A stretch of DNA of 60,800 nt, taken from positions 1 to 60,800 of the forward strand of contig NZ_JAKRRY010000033.1 of the NCBI RefSeq assembly GCF_026191675.1. Direction: 5' to 3'. The notes under the pieces were generated by a model. The model was given only the letters and a program-made list of their open reading frames with translations. It ran no database searches and was not told where the DNA came from. Of this stretch, positions 9,244-18,091 are shown in pieces. Source of the stretch: Vibrio qingdaonensis (GTDB lineage: Bacteria; Pseudomonadota; Gammaproteobacteria; Enterobacterales; Vibrionaceae). Made by a program: the position numbers and the translations under genes. The stretch's first letter is position 1. Each line of letters starts with the position of its first letter.

Positions 9244-9706
9244 TTGTCATGGAGTTTTTGCGTAACAACTCTACATCAAACACAGTGCGACGCGTCCCTT
9301 TATAGGATGGAGAGAGGTAGATTTTTTTGATGTCGTTTATATACTGTTCGCTCAACTCGCCCATTGGTTCGATATCAAAAGGGGCATAATCAAGGCGAAG
9401 TTGATGCTGATAAAAGTCCCAGTTTCCTTGAGCTGAAAAAGAGAAGATAGCTGGCTTGTCATGATTACTCAAAAAGTATTCAAACGTCCCTTGCGATGAA
9501 AAACTGCCATCTTTATCCAACCTCAAATGTTCGTTGAGAATGCGGTCACCAATCAACGGGAAAGTAAACCAACACTGCCACCAACCTACCAACACCTGCC
9601 GAGTAATAGATACGATGGCATTATCTGACATAGAGACAAGAGAAGGCTTGTCAGCCATAGGCAACGGGAATTGAGCTACAAACAGTGATAACAAATACGT
9701 TTTCAT
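9206..9706 (-). CDS. Exported protein of unknown function in glycosyltransferase operon
   Basis: This 166-residue protein starts with a short hydrophobic stretch (MKTYLLSLFVAQFPLPMA) that may act as a signal peptide. A segment IVSITRQVLVGWWQCWFTF follows, then a stretch rich in aromatic residues and probable beta strands (DGSFSSQGTFEYFL, FSFSAQGNWDFYQHQLRLDY). The pattern suggests a small beta-barrel or lipocalin-like fold, but no family is recognised. It lies between the peptide gene (about 100 bases upstream) and the glycosyltransferase gene, which overlaps its end. An immunity or chaperone role for the peptide is possible. Confidence 0.55.
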   Translation of the reverse strand: MKTYLLSLFVAQFPLPMADKPSLVSMSDNAIVSITRQVLVGWWQCWFTFPLIGDRILNEHLRLDKDGSFSSQGTFEYFLSNHDKPAIFSFSAQGNWDFYQHQLRLDYAPFDIEPMGELSEQYINDIKKIYLSPSYKGTRRTVFDVELLRKNSMTIGNEYDSWQCVR

Positions 9707-9804
9707 AATGTGATCCGTGAATAGGAAACATCTTCATGAGGAAAAAGTGAAGTAAGTAAGCGGCCTACCTCACAAACCCTCATCCATCATTAAAAAATCA
9801 AGAC

Positions 9805-9990
9805 TTAGGAAGAGCGGCTATTGTAGCACCCGCTCCAATCACGACCCTTTGATGAATTTCCTTTTTTCGTCGCTGCTTTATGCAACTTTTTAGGTTTAGA
9901 GGTACAACCGTCGTATCCCTTCCCGCCCACAACTTTATCAAGCATATCCTCTGATAATGACGCTACTTGTTGGCACATAACTTTCTTCAT
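9805..9990 (-). CDS. Double-glycine-leader peptide, Lys-rich with two cysteines
   Basis: The 61-residue product has a leader MKKVMCQQVASLSEDMLDKVVGG with the usual S-x-x-x-L-x-x-V-GG pattern. The 38-residue core KGYDGCTSKPKKLHKAA onward is Lys, Ser and Gly rich, ends WSGCYNSRSS, and contains exactly two cysteines that could form one disulfide. AAGGA precedes the ATG. It heads the unit with the exported protein and the glycosyltransferase. The many Ser and Thr residues and the partner enzyme make a glycosylated peptide plausible; this is inference. The cognate exporter genes on both sides are pseudogenes. Confidence 0.7.
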   Translation of the reverse strand: MKKVMCQQVASLSEDMLDKVVGGKGYDGCTSKPKKLHKAATKKGNSSKGRDWSGCYNSRSS

Positions 9991-10437
9991 TACTCATCCT
10001 TAACGTAACCAATATTTCTCCCTGAATAACGCCTTTACAACGCAGCAATAGATCTTGGCTCTTGCGTAAACGTAAGGCCTACAGGTATTTAGCCCTAGCT
10101 TTATCAAGACTTAAATTCCATCAGTACCACAATTAATTTATGAGTTAATTTATTGATAACCCTCACTTCTTATTGGCTTATCTACCAGGGGCATAAAAAA
10201 CCACGCCCCCCGGCTCCCTCATAGATAATCAATCGTAATTTCTCCTTTAATAACATGTCATTAGCCGTAAACGCTCATAAGGTTGAGTGGCATTTAATTA
10301 ATCAAAAAAGAGCACAGCAACTCGTTGCTCAAACTATAAAAAGCATGCACAGGCCCCCAGGACCACTCACAACCAAAGAAAACAGAGTATGTCAGGAACT
10401 CCCCATAACCTTCTTCATCGATTACATTACACACATC
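9991..10437. other. Intergenic region, no convincing gene
   Basis: Holds the promoter region of the peptide/glycosyltransferase operon on the minus strand. A 61-codon plus-strand frame at 10255-10440 has no recognisable domain; it may be the scrambled start of the exporter relic that follows. Confidence 0.4.
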
Positions 10438-11585
10438 TAAAACACGTACCTTTGGTGATGCAATCCGAAGTATCAGAATGCGCGTTAGCGTACGTCGCGA
10501 TGATTTCCGGATAATGTCGCATCACTTAGACGCATGGTAAGGGTTGGTGCACAGGGCATGAATTTAAAACAGGTCATGGAATTAGCTAGTCGAATAAGAC
10601 TCATAGCACGAGCGGTACAATGTGAAATAGAAGAGTTATATCAGCTTACTTTGCCATGCATTATTCATTGGGACTTAAACCATTTTGTAGTGCTAACGAA
10701 AGTGTGAAATGGAAAGGTTGATATCAATGACCCCGCTCAGGATAAGCGCCAGTTATCTACAATTGAATTTGCTCGCTGCTTTACCGGGATCGCACTCGAA
10801 CTACCCCCCAGTAGTAACTTTAAAAAACAAGGCAAACGCGAGACCATGCGAATTAGCCAACTGTGGGAGAAGATTCATGGGTTAAAACGCACCCTAGTTA
10901 CACTATTAATGTTATCAGTGGTCATTCAATCCGCCGCATTAATAGCTCCTTATTACATGCAGTGGGTAGTTGATAACGTAAGCTTTCGTTATTTTGACCA
11001 AGCACCTTGGGTGCTAAACCAACTCAGTTTTGAAATAGAACCCGAAGAAAGTATCGCAATCACAGGCGAATATGGATGCGGCAAGACAACCTTACTTAAA
11101 CTCCTTCTTGGGTTACTCTCCCCGACGACTGGAACCATTTACCTAGATGGTATCGATATCCAAAAGCTAGATAAAACAACCTATCGTTCACACCTAGGAA
11201 GTGTAATGCAAAATGATCCTCTACTTTCAGGAACACTGAGTGAAAATATCACCATGTTTGATAGCCCATATGATGAGGAAAGATTAAAAGAGAGTTGCCG
11301 CCACGCTAACATTTTAGCCGAGATTCAACGACTACCTTAGGCTTTTATTCTTTAGTTAGAAAAATGGGAATTAGCTTTTCCGGCGGGCAATTACAACGTC
11401 TTTGCCTCGCTTGAGCGCTTTATAATCAGCCCAAAGTTCTCTGCTTAGATGAATCTACGAGCCACCTTGATGCTAATATTAACCAACACGTGCAGCAACT
11501 AAATATCACTCGCATCATCATTGCGCACCGAGCAGAAACCATAGTTTCAGCTACGCGAACCATTCATTTAGAGAAGCCCCAATAG
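10438..11585 (+). pseudogene. Peptidase-containing ABC exporter (CvaB-like), degraded
   Basis: Fragments in several frames follow the order of a bacteriocin exporter. First comes a C39 peptidase with the catalytic-cysteine motif QSEVSECALAYVAM (near 10460) and the catalytic-histidine block HWDLNHFVVLTKV (near 10670-10705). Then come only one or two membrane helices, then an ATPase with a Walker A GEYGCGKTT, a frameshifted signature FSGGQLQRL, and Walker B VLCLDEST. Most of the membrane domain is missing and at least four frame breaks occur, so it cannot make a working exporter. It would have processed double-glycine leaders such as those encoded nearby. Confidence 0.85.
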
Positions 11586-12001
11586 GTGTAAAATTTGACA
11601 ATAACACCACGACACGACCACCGCTGCGCCAATAAATTACACGTGATAATGCAACTTAAGCAGATAGAACAACAGCAGCCACAAAGCTTATTAAACCAAA
11701 GGATGGGGCGCAGCATTGGTCGTACCAAATTAAACAGGGCTATTCGCCTATCAAATCAGAGCTGCCAAATACAATAATCTTAGTTCCTTTAATTCCATTA
11801 TTTATAGATATGTGACAATTTTATTATTAAACAAATTCTCAAGGTCTATTTTTATTTAAATAATCAGGTTATTTATTTAATCATCGATAGATATATCCCA
11901 CTCTGAATAAAAAGGAATTTGTCTACTTGAGTGAGTAACGGTTTTAGTGGTAATCGTTATGTTGATGTACAAAAAGCAAACTAATCAAGAGGGATATGGA
12001 T
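11586..12001. other. AT-rich upstream region of third peptide gene
   Basis: No gene is supported. The interval runs from the exporter relic to the third double-glycine peptide and presumably holds the latter's promoter. A 60-codon frame at 11595-11777 has no start signal and random-looking composition. Confidence 0.4.
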
Positions 12002-12139
12002 ATGGAAAAATTGAGTTTGGATAAGGTTGAAAAAGTAATAGGAGGTAAAGGCAGCTTGTCTGGCTGCCTTACAGCACGCACGTGCCGTGTGCGGTTCTAT
12101 CTATTCAGACCTACACAAAATCGCATGTCTACTAGATAA
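12002..12139 (+). CDS. Short double-glycine-leader peptide, possibly truncated
   Basis: A 45-codon frame with AGAGGG eight bases ahead of the ATG. The leader MEKLSLDKVEKVIGG is a clear double-glycine leader of 15 residues. The core starts KGSLSGCLTARTC and is only 30 residues long, Arg-rich with two cysteines. The last 39 bases overlap, in opposite orientation, the end of the lipoprotein gene at 12101-13045. The core may therefore be a fusion of an original peptide start to unrelated DNA. The leader is convincing; whether the present product is functional is not. Confidence 0.55.
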   Translation: MEKLSLDKVEKVIGGKGSLSGCLTARTCRVRFYLFRPTQNRMSTR

Positions 12140-13045
12140 ATAGTGGGGGACCTTCTCCACGTTGTTTACATTATTTAGAAAACCATATAATAGGCCTGAA
12201 GGAGGTTTGTCCGAATTCCAGATGCTAAAGTAGTCCAGAGGTAAGCCTCCAGAAATCAATAAGTTATTGTTTTCATGGTGGAATATAAGCTCTTCCAGCT
12301 CTTCAAAGGTTGACATTTTCCAGCCATCTTTATTATTAAAACTCATTTTGACGAGGTCATTACAATACCTTTCAGCTTGGCCGTATGGATTATTTTCGTT
12401 CTCGTAATTTTCCAAAGTTATTCCTTTACCATCTCTTCTAAACAGTGCATAAGGGTAACTATCATTATGAATTATCGCATAAGTTCGCCCTTCGTTTTCT
12501 TCGATATTAGAAGCGGTGTACCCTAGCCTGTCCATAAATTTTTTTCGTGGAACAAATAGGTACTCTTTGCCGTCATATGAATGAGACATCACACAAGTCC
12601 CATCCAAGGACTCTACTTGGGCTAACGTCAGCGCTTTATCACATACACCTTCCATAACATTGACGATTAACTCAGCTTTTATGCCTTCAAACTCGGCTTC
12701 TATCCTTGTGTTATTATAAGAAGCACCTGATGGATCCCAAACACCGGCTTGTACCTGGTTATCCTCTGTGAATGTAATGTTTGATACATTATCTAGTATT
12801 CTCAGCTCGGCTTGTTCAGTAAGGTCTTCTTCCCCATTTTCATAGACACCAATTATCCGCAATTTCATCTTACTATTTGCGGGAACAGATAATTGCCCTT
12901 CGGGGGGAAGTATTTTTATTTCGACTAAATTACCTAAGGCATTGGGTTCTTCGGCTCTGAGGGTGAGGTTGATACATCTTCCACAGATAGCATCTTCCTT
13001 GTCGCTACAGCCTGCTAGCACAATCCCTATTAAAACAATGAGCAT
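12101..13045 (-). CDS. Surface lipoprotein with Ig-like and DUF1566-like domains
   Basis: The 314-residue protein begins MLIVLIGIVLAGC, a short lipoprotein signal with a VLAGC lipobox. Residues 25-125 include a Big_2-type Ig-like domain (VEIKILPPEGQLSVPANSKM and onward, with IRIxGxYxNGEEDLT-like spacing). The C-terminal part contains DGWKMSTFEELEELI and later YFSIWNS, the signature of DUF1566/Lcl-type C-terminal domains with a closing CRSE. Similar Vibrio lipoproteins are thought to be adhesins. An AGGAG lies about 24 bases before the ATG, rather far away. It shares its design with the partial gene at the left edge. Confidence 0.7.
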   Translation of the reverse strand: MLIVLIGIVLAGCSDKEDAICGRCINLTLRAEEPNALGNLVEIKILPPEGQLSVPANSKMKLRIIGVYENGEEDLTEQAELRILDNVSNITFTEDNQVQAGVWDPSGASYNNTRIEAEFEGIKAELIVNVMEGVCDKALTLAQVESLDGTCVMSHSYDGKEYLFVPRKKFMDRLGYTASNIEENEGRTYAIIHNDSYPYALFRRDGKGITLENYENENNPYGQAERYCNDLVKMSFNNKDGWKMSTFEELEELIFHHENNNLLISGGLPLDYFSIWNSDKPPSGLLYGFLNNVNNVEKVPHYLSSRHAILCRSE

Positions 13046-13166
13046 GTATTGTCCGAACTTTTATTTAATCTCCTTTTCAGAAAAATTACGCTCACTTCTT
13101 TCGAATATTAATTTATAAATTTATGCTCGTTTGTTATTTCACTACCCAATCCTTCAATCTAGTACC

Positions 13167-13674
13167 TTAATAAAAAGTTGTGCGACTGCACCCTAACTCT
13201 TTACTGAGCGTATGCTTATTCATCCCTTGCTCTGCAAGCTCTTGAATGCGTTGTTGAAACTGCTTATTAGGAAATCGTCCGAGGTGTGCGAGCTCGCTCC
13301 CTACCCTCGTTACAGCGCTGTAAGATGCGTTTTCTTTCCATCTCTGCGAACACCGAAATGGTGGTATAGATAACCTGGCCCACATCACTGTTGATGTCCA
13401 AGTCTCCTAGATCAATGAAAAACCAAACCTGCGTTCTTTTGCGCTAGCTGATGCAATTTGCAATGCATCGATAGTATTACGAGCAATACGGTCGACTTTA
13501 GTAACGTGAATGACGTCCCTTCCCTCATAAAGTCCAACAACAGACTAAGCTGTTCTCTATAGGAGGATTTACCACTCGCCTGTTCTTGGTAAATTTTTTC
13601 ACAGCCTATGGCTTTAAGCTGTTCAAGTTGAACGTTTGGTCTTGAGTACTAACACAGGCATAACTGATTTTCAT
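13167..13674 (-). pseudogene. Serine recombinase (Tn3-type resolvase family), frameshifted
   Basis: The start MKISYACVSTQDQ, the DRIARNT-like segment (VTKVDRIARNTIDAL in one frame), then VFAEMERKRI-equivalent sequence and a C-terminal helix-turn-helix (QGMNKHTLSKELGCSRTTFY) are all present but lie in different frames. Intact proteins of this family are about 185-200 residues and resolve plasmid or transposon cointegrates. Here at least three frame changes break the gene. It probably came in with a transposon or served plasmid multimer resolution. Confidence 0.8.
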
Positions 13675-13801
13675 AAAACGAACCTTAAAGTGAACATTAA
13701 GATACCTTTATGTACATTGTTTCATATTGCCTCCAATCACAGAATCATACAAATTGGTTAAATCGTTCGATTCGTTTATAATGAACGAAAAGGAGAATAT
13801 T

Positions 13802-14062
13802 ATGCAATCACTTACAGCTAATACAGCTAAAACCAAATTTGGCGATTTGTTGATGAAAGTTCAACGTGAACCCATACAAATCAATAAGAACGGCTCACCA
13901 GTTGCGGTGATGATGTCTTGTGAAGAATATGAGCAACTTGAAGCTCTGAAATTGATGGTTGTTAAATCACGCTTCGAACAAGCAGAAGCCGACGCTCTAT
14001 CAGATAACCTAGTTGACGGTAACGACTTCATGAATGCATTTGACCAAGGTAAATTTGATTAA
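13802..14062 (+). CDS. Phd/YefM family antitoxin
   Basis: This 86-residue protein starts at the ATG preceded by AAAAGGAG; an upstream in-frame start at 13727 lacks a ribosome-binding site. The N-terminal half (LTANTAKTKFGDLL, then PIQINKNGSPVAVMMS and EEYEQLEAL) is the Phd/YefM DNA-binding dimer domain, and the acidic C-terminus would wrap the toxin. It binds its own promoter and neutralises the ParE-like toxin encoded by the overlapping gene downstream. The pair likely stabilises the replicon by post-segregational killing. Confidence 0.92.
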   Translation: MQSLTANTAKTKFGDLLMKVQREPIQINKNGSPVAVMMSCEEYEQLEALKLMVVKSRFEQAEADALSDNLVDGNDFMNAFDQGKFD

Positions 14063-14364
14063 TGATGCACTATAAGCTTTCTTCTGCAGCGCAATCTGAT
14101 CTCATTGAGATTCGTCGCTATACATTAGAGCGAAGGGGGCAAATACAATGGACTACTTACTTTTCAGAACTAAAGCAATCTATGGAATTACTGGCGAACA
14201 ACAAGTTGCTCAGCATAGAAGTTTTTGAACTGGGCCAAAACTACTTCCGGTTTCCTTTAAAGCACCATGTAATTTATTACATCCAGAAACAAGAGCACAT
14301 AGTTATTGCAGCCGTTCTGAGTAAACACATATCTCCAGCTAAGCACTTTTCACAAATCTCTTAA
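14062..14364 (+). CDS. RelE/ParE family toxin
   Basis: The 100-residue protein has the ParE pattern: LSSAAQSDLIEIRRYTLERRG at the start, a central LLANNKLL helix-strand region, and the C-terminal strand HHVIYYIQKQEHIVIAAVLSK. ParE toxins poison DNA gyrase, while RelE members cut mRNA; the HxVxYYI C-terminal region favours the ParE branch. The start overlaps the antitoxin stop by one base, so the pair is translationally coupled. The gene appears intact. Confidence 0.9.
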   Translation: MMHYKLSSAAQSDLIEIRRYTLERRGQIQWTTYFSELKQSMELLANNKLLSIEVFELGQNYFRFPLKHHVIYYIQKQEHIVIAAVLSKHISPAKHFSQIS

Positions 14365-14452
14365 CCCTCAAGCTAATTTAAGGGTTAACTTGCGTTGCTT
14401 AATATAGTCACGCAGCGTACTCGGCGCTTCATCGAACAATTTTTCTGTGGGA

Positions 14453-14704
14453 CTAATCCCCAAGCCCATCTTTAAGTACTTCCTTCGCTCTCATCGAGAT
14501 AAACTCACGCTCTATTTCTGCCGTAAGTCCTAGCACCGTAGCGGTTATGCAAGATTGCATTAAACCATCCAGTGGTAAGTTATGTTTAGCTATATAAACA
14601 TTGATCTTCTTTTCCATACGCACTTCAAGTACCTCAAGCACTTGTAACATCGAACGAGCAATTCGAATGACTTCAATAAACACGATGTAATCTCCGTTCG
14701 TCAT
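14453..14704 (-). pseudogene. Serine recombinase fragment (resolvase/invertase)
   Basis: Residues matching the centre of a resolvase/invertase catalytic domain are visible: FIEVIRIARSMLQVLEVLE, then KHNLPLDGLMQS, and LGLTAEIEREFISMRAKE with the conserved E-helix. The N-terminal nucleophile region with its catalytic serine and the C-terminal DNA-binding domain are absent. It is a different recombinase from the relic at 13167-13674. The two flank the toxin-antitoxin pair. Confidence 0.75.
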
Positions 14705-14932
14705 ACCCTCGACTAACTTACGTTACCGCCATTTTTTCTTTCCTGTTGCCACATCTAGGCTGTCTGAGGAGACTCTTAAATACGCGTAGTTCGCCATGCT
14801 TTCTACTTAAGTAAAAGCGATCCAAACTGAACAAGCTGAGCGAAAAAGTTGAACGAGTAACAGAAAGTGCGAACAGTGTCAGATAAGAAAACAGCACCGG
14901 ATGTCGGTGCTGTTCAAAGTGTGATAGGTTAC

Positions 14933-15847
14933 TTACAAGACGTCTCTAAGGTTTTTTCGCTCTTCAATTTCTTTTTGCTCTGGAATAGTTCCGGGCAGTG
15001 TGATTTTTTTTGGGTTTTGCTTAATGCTTTGCGCTGAGCGAGCAGGCTTAGACGCCTTAGATTTTAAACTGAATACCTGTGGATTAATAGTGAGGCTTTG
15101 TCTCACTTCAACCGCAAACTCTTGATTTTCATTTTCAGGTAAATAATTGCTCTTAAGATATTTAATCGACAAAGATTCTTTGTTTCTCTTTAACGTAAAC
15201 AAGCACTTTGTTAGTCGCATTACCGATGTTAAACCTGCGCCTGATGCCATGGTAATTTCTTGGTTACCGCGGATCTCATCTTTATTTACATGATGGACAA
15301 GCAACAAACTGGCACCTGATTCACTGGCAAGGCTCTGAAAAACATTTTTGATTAAGCGATCGTGTTTTACCTCTTCACAACGGCCTATTGATTCCGTCAC
15401 CGTATCCACTATCACTAAGTCGAATTCCGAGAAGGTTTGCTTGAGTTGTGCTAAATACTGCTTATGTTCTGCCTGTTCTTGTGCAGAGCTATCTGGCGGG
15501 ATCACTATCGGTTCAATATCGGTTAGAAAGTGGAGATTATTTTTTAGCTCTGACTTAATAGTGGCAGTGCAATTAGTCAGCTTTTCTTTCATGCGAGATT
15601 GAATCACGCCAACTCCGTCTTCTGAACTCAATACCAAAGTTTTTGCGGGTTTTCCGGCCGCGCTCATCCCGAGTAAAGACATTGAAGAAGCGTGTTCCAT
15701 TGCAATACACAATGCTAGATGAGACTTACCGACATTAGGCGCAGCAATCAACATGCCTACATGTCCTTTAAGTAAACCTTTCAGGCTGAAGCTTAGGTTT
15801 TGACTTGCAGATGAAGACATCAAGCTATCAAGAGATTGAGTGTTCAT
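14933..15847 (-). CDS. RepA-like replicative helicase (RecA-fold AAA ATPase)
   Basis: The 304-residue protein has a RecA/KaiC-type ATPase core: Walker A APNVGKSHLAL near residues 37-47, Walker B FDLVIVDTVTE near 145, and the LLLVHHVNKDE segment near 180. IncQ-type plasmid RepA is a hexameric helicase of about 280 residues with the same arrangement. The C-terminus is a basic linker. Its start overlaps the end of the initiator gene (ATGA), so both are one operon transcribed away from the iterons. A helicase role at the origin is inferred from fold and context. Confidence 0.75.
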   Translation of the reverse strand: MNTQSLDSLMSSSASQNLSFSLKGLLKGHVGMLIAAPNVGKSHLALCIAMEHASSMSLLGMSAAGKPAKTLVLSSEDGVGVIQSRMKEKLTNCTATIKSELKNNLHFLTDIEPIVIPPDSSAQEQAEHKQYLAQLKQTFSEFDLVIVDTVTESIGRCEEVKHDRLIKNVFQSLASESGASLLLVHHVNKDEIRGNQEITMASGAGLTSVMRLTKCLFTLKRNKESLSIKYLKSNYLPENENQEFAVEVRQSLTINPQVFSLKSKASKPARSAQSIKQNPKKITLPGTIPEQKEIEERKNLRDVL

Positions 15848-16875
15848 GATCCACCCTCCCCTATATAAAATATCTGTATACCATTACCTACATCGCGAAA
15901 TTGAAGGCTAAAGTCTTTTTCGATTTGTACGGCATTAGCCAACAAATCTTTTCTGAGATCACTACGGAAGCTATGGCTGACTTTTGAAGCAATAGATTGA
16001 ATGTAGCTATCGAGTGCCCACTCAAACTTCTTGTTGTGTAAGAATTCAGCTTTATGCGTAGTAATGTATTTTAAGAATGAACGAACCGACGGTTTACTGT
16101 AGTTGGTCATTTTGTGTTGTTCTAATCGATAGTAGTAACCATGGTCGCGTATTGCTTGCAGTAAACGCATATCTGGCACTAAGAACACGTGGTTAGTGAG
16201 GTTCTTACTGTTCTTACGACCTGTTTTGAATTTACTTCGATCACAATAAAATCGGTAATCTTGAACAAACTCTAACGGCTTTTTGCTGACTACATTCTGC
16301 TCTTCATCAAGTTCATTTATCACCAAGTGAGCCGTTGCTAACTGAGTAATACGACGCTCTATTTGATCATAGTTCGCGCGAGTGGTCGCCATACCCATTC
16401 GGGTTGCTAACTCATACATACCCATTGACAGAACAGTCGCATCTCGATCAATAAATGAATCGAAACCATCTTGTTGAGTATCAGAGATATCACCGTCCGT
16501 TATGGTTTGGTATACCTGAGACCAAGTTAAACGTGAGCCAGCATCATAAGAATTGTCGTCCAATTGAATAGTTTGGGCATAGGCCAGCATGGTTTCTAAG
16601 ATATCTCGATGTGGTTGAAGTAGGTAATCAACATGCAGATCAACTCTGAAGTTTTTTCCATAACTGTTAATATTCACGCTTTCTAATGGATAGTTAGGAT
16701 CAGTCCCCCCGCTTTGTGCAATCTCAATGAGTTTGGATTGCATTGTGGATGTTAAGCGTGAAGCTGGATGAAAGATGGTAGCTCTCGAAAATAAAATGGA
16801 TGAGATAAACCGATTTTTACGGTCTTCTTCATTAATAACCGTCAAACTAGAGCTAGATGTTGAAGTCATGATCAT
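15844..16875 (-). CDS. Plasmid replication initiator, winged-helix RepC-like
   Basis: This 343-residue soluble protein is encoded next to a cluster of eight iterons and in an operon with a RepA-like helicase. Its centre (ATVLSMGMYELATRMGM, then YDQIERRITQLATAHLVI) reads as a winged-helix DNA-binding domain, and the PSVRSFLKYITTHKAEFL part as a second one. Size and two-domain layout fit iteron-binding initiators such as IncQ RepC or TrfA. Sequence identity to a named family could not be judged by eye. A start at 16869 is equally possible. Confidence 0.7.
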   Translation of the reverse strand: MIMTSTSSSSLTVINEEDRKNRFISSILFSRATIFHPASRLTSTMQSKLIEIAQSGGTDPNYPLESVNINSYGKNFRVDLHVDYLLQPHRDILETMLAYAQTIQLDDNSYDAGSRLTWSQVYQTITDGDISDTQQDGFDSFIDRDATVLSMGMYELATRMGMATTRANYDQIERRITQLATAHLVINELDEEQNVVSKKPLEFVQDYRFYCDRSKFKTGRKNSKNLTNHVFLVPDMRLLQAIRDHGYYYRLEQHKMTNYSKPSVRSFLKYITTHKAEFLHNKKFEWALDSYIQSIASKVSHSFRSDLRKDLLANAVQIEKDFSLQFRDVGNGIQIFYIGEGGS

Positions 16876-16930
16876 TACCTAATAACGCGATAGTATTATT
16901 CTAACAGATAACCTTACTTACCTCACTAAC

Positions 16931-17289
16931 TTCGGTAGATGTCTATATGATTTCGGTAAATATCTATAGTACATCACATAAATTATGTATAAATATCGGT
17001 AAATAACCACTTACTTCGGTAAATGTTTACTTGAGTGTTAAGGATCAAACTAACTATTGGATTAATAATCAAGCCTATGTTTTGATCGTTTTTTAGACAA
17101 CTTTGCCTAATAACCATAAATTAAATTTAAATCATGATCTTCCCTATCTTCTAGATCGGTTAATGTTAACAGTGAAATTCTTTAATTCGGTAAATGTTTA
17201 TATGTTTGATCGTTTAATATCAATATTTCTTCGGTAAATATTGATATACCTTCGGTGAATATCTATATGATTTCGGCAAATGTTCATAT
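16931..17289 (+). repeat. Iteron array, probable replication origin
   Basis: Eight copies of a repeat close to TTCGGTAAATGTTTATAT start at 16931, 16952, 16995, 17015, 17186, 17230, 17251 and 17272, all in the same orientation. Neighbours are mostly 21 bases apart, about two helical turns, so bound initiators would sit on the same DNA face. An AT-rich stretch at 17040-17180 separates the two sub-arrays and could be the melting region. The array lies directly upstream of the initiator gene, so it can serve both as origin and as operator for autoregulation. Confidence 0.88.
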
Positions 17290-17370
17290 TTTTAGGCGGG
17301 TACTAAGAAACTAGAACCTTTAGGATCTAGTTTTATAACAATACCAACTTCACTTAGGTTCAGCCGGTGA

Positions 17371-17420
17371 CTTAACGAGCAACGTCAAATCTCTAGGGAG
17401 CTTTGACGTTGCTCATTAAG
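17371..17420. repeat. Long hairpin next to the origin
   Basis: Two 19-base arms (cttaacgagcaacgtcaaa and its complement with one mismatch) are separated by a 12-base loop. There is no T-tract on either side, so an intrinsic terminator is unlikely. Its position 82 bases beyond the last iteron suggests a role in replication, for example a single-strand initiation site as in IncQ plasmids, or a recombination site. This role is speculative. Confidence 0.6.
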
Positions 17421-18091
17421 TAAGTGTTAACACTCTAACAATCTTATTTGATCCATTAACTTTTTGTTATGTACTTGCATCTTAGGGGATTACTACTCTG
17501 ATCGTTGTAGGTATTCACCAGTGATATAAAATAAATGGGGGGAACTAAGTTTTTAGCTTGGTAAAAATAGTAAGTAACAGTGTCACATTGTCTAGATGGA
17601 AACACGTTATGTGGATCATTGATTGTTAATGATCCAAGATGCTTTCCGTCAAATTGTGATCGTAAAGAAACCAGTTTGCTGTCAGACAATTACTGGAGTG
17701 TACAATTTAGGTAGGGAGATGAAATACATTGCAAAATGGTCCCAAGACAACAAAGTACATTCAGAACATTATAAGCCTTGGAGGAGGCTCAATTTGATAA
17801 AAGTGGATTTCTTGGCTGATTATCTTCTTGATACTCAAGCTTTACTTCGATGATACGCATAAACTGACTAGAAAGCACAGATAGTACGTAAATGTTTACT
17901 ATCTTCCAAAGTGTGGTTAATGGCGTCAAGCAAGGACTACTTCTTCTATCTTTTTGGCCTATTGTCACGTCTTTTTCACAGTTAATTAACTTAGTAAGCG
18001 ATGTAAGTTAGACACAGCAAAACCTTGATTTGGTTTATGGTTGTGGGTGCTTGGTGATTTACAGATGTTAGGAATGGGAAGAAGGTCAACG
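17421..18091. other. Region without a convincing gene
   Basis: Overlapping frames at 17456-17689 (minus, TTG start) and 17623-17853 (plus) lack start signals and recognisable domains. The segment leads into a pseudogene-rich stretch and is probably decayed. Confidence 0.35.

Noticed and set aside
10255..10440. Plus-strand 61-codon frame before the exporter relic
   Set aside because: No start signal and no leader or membrane pattern; probably part of the decayed exporter region.
11595..11777. Plus-strand 60-codon Gln/Arg-rich frame
   Set aside because: No start signal and random-looking composition.
12075..12105. Resemblance to group II intron domain V (gcacgcacgtgccgtgtgcg)
   Set aside because: Only a short GC-rich word matches; no intron-encoded protein or other domains are nearby.
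17456..17853. Two opposed frames near the origin
   Set aside because: They overlap each other, lack start signals and show no domain; not accepted as replication genes.
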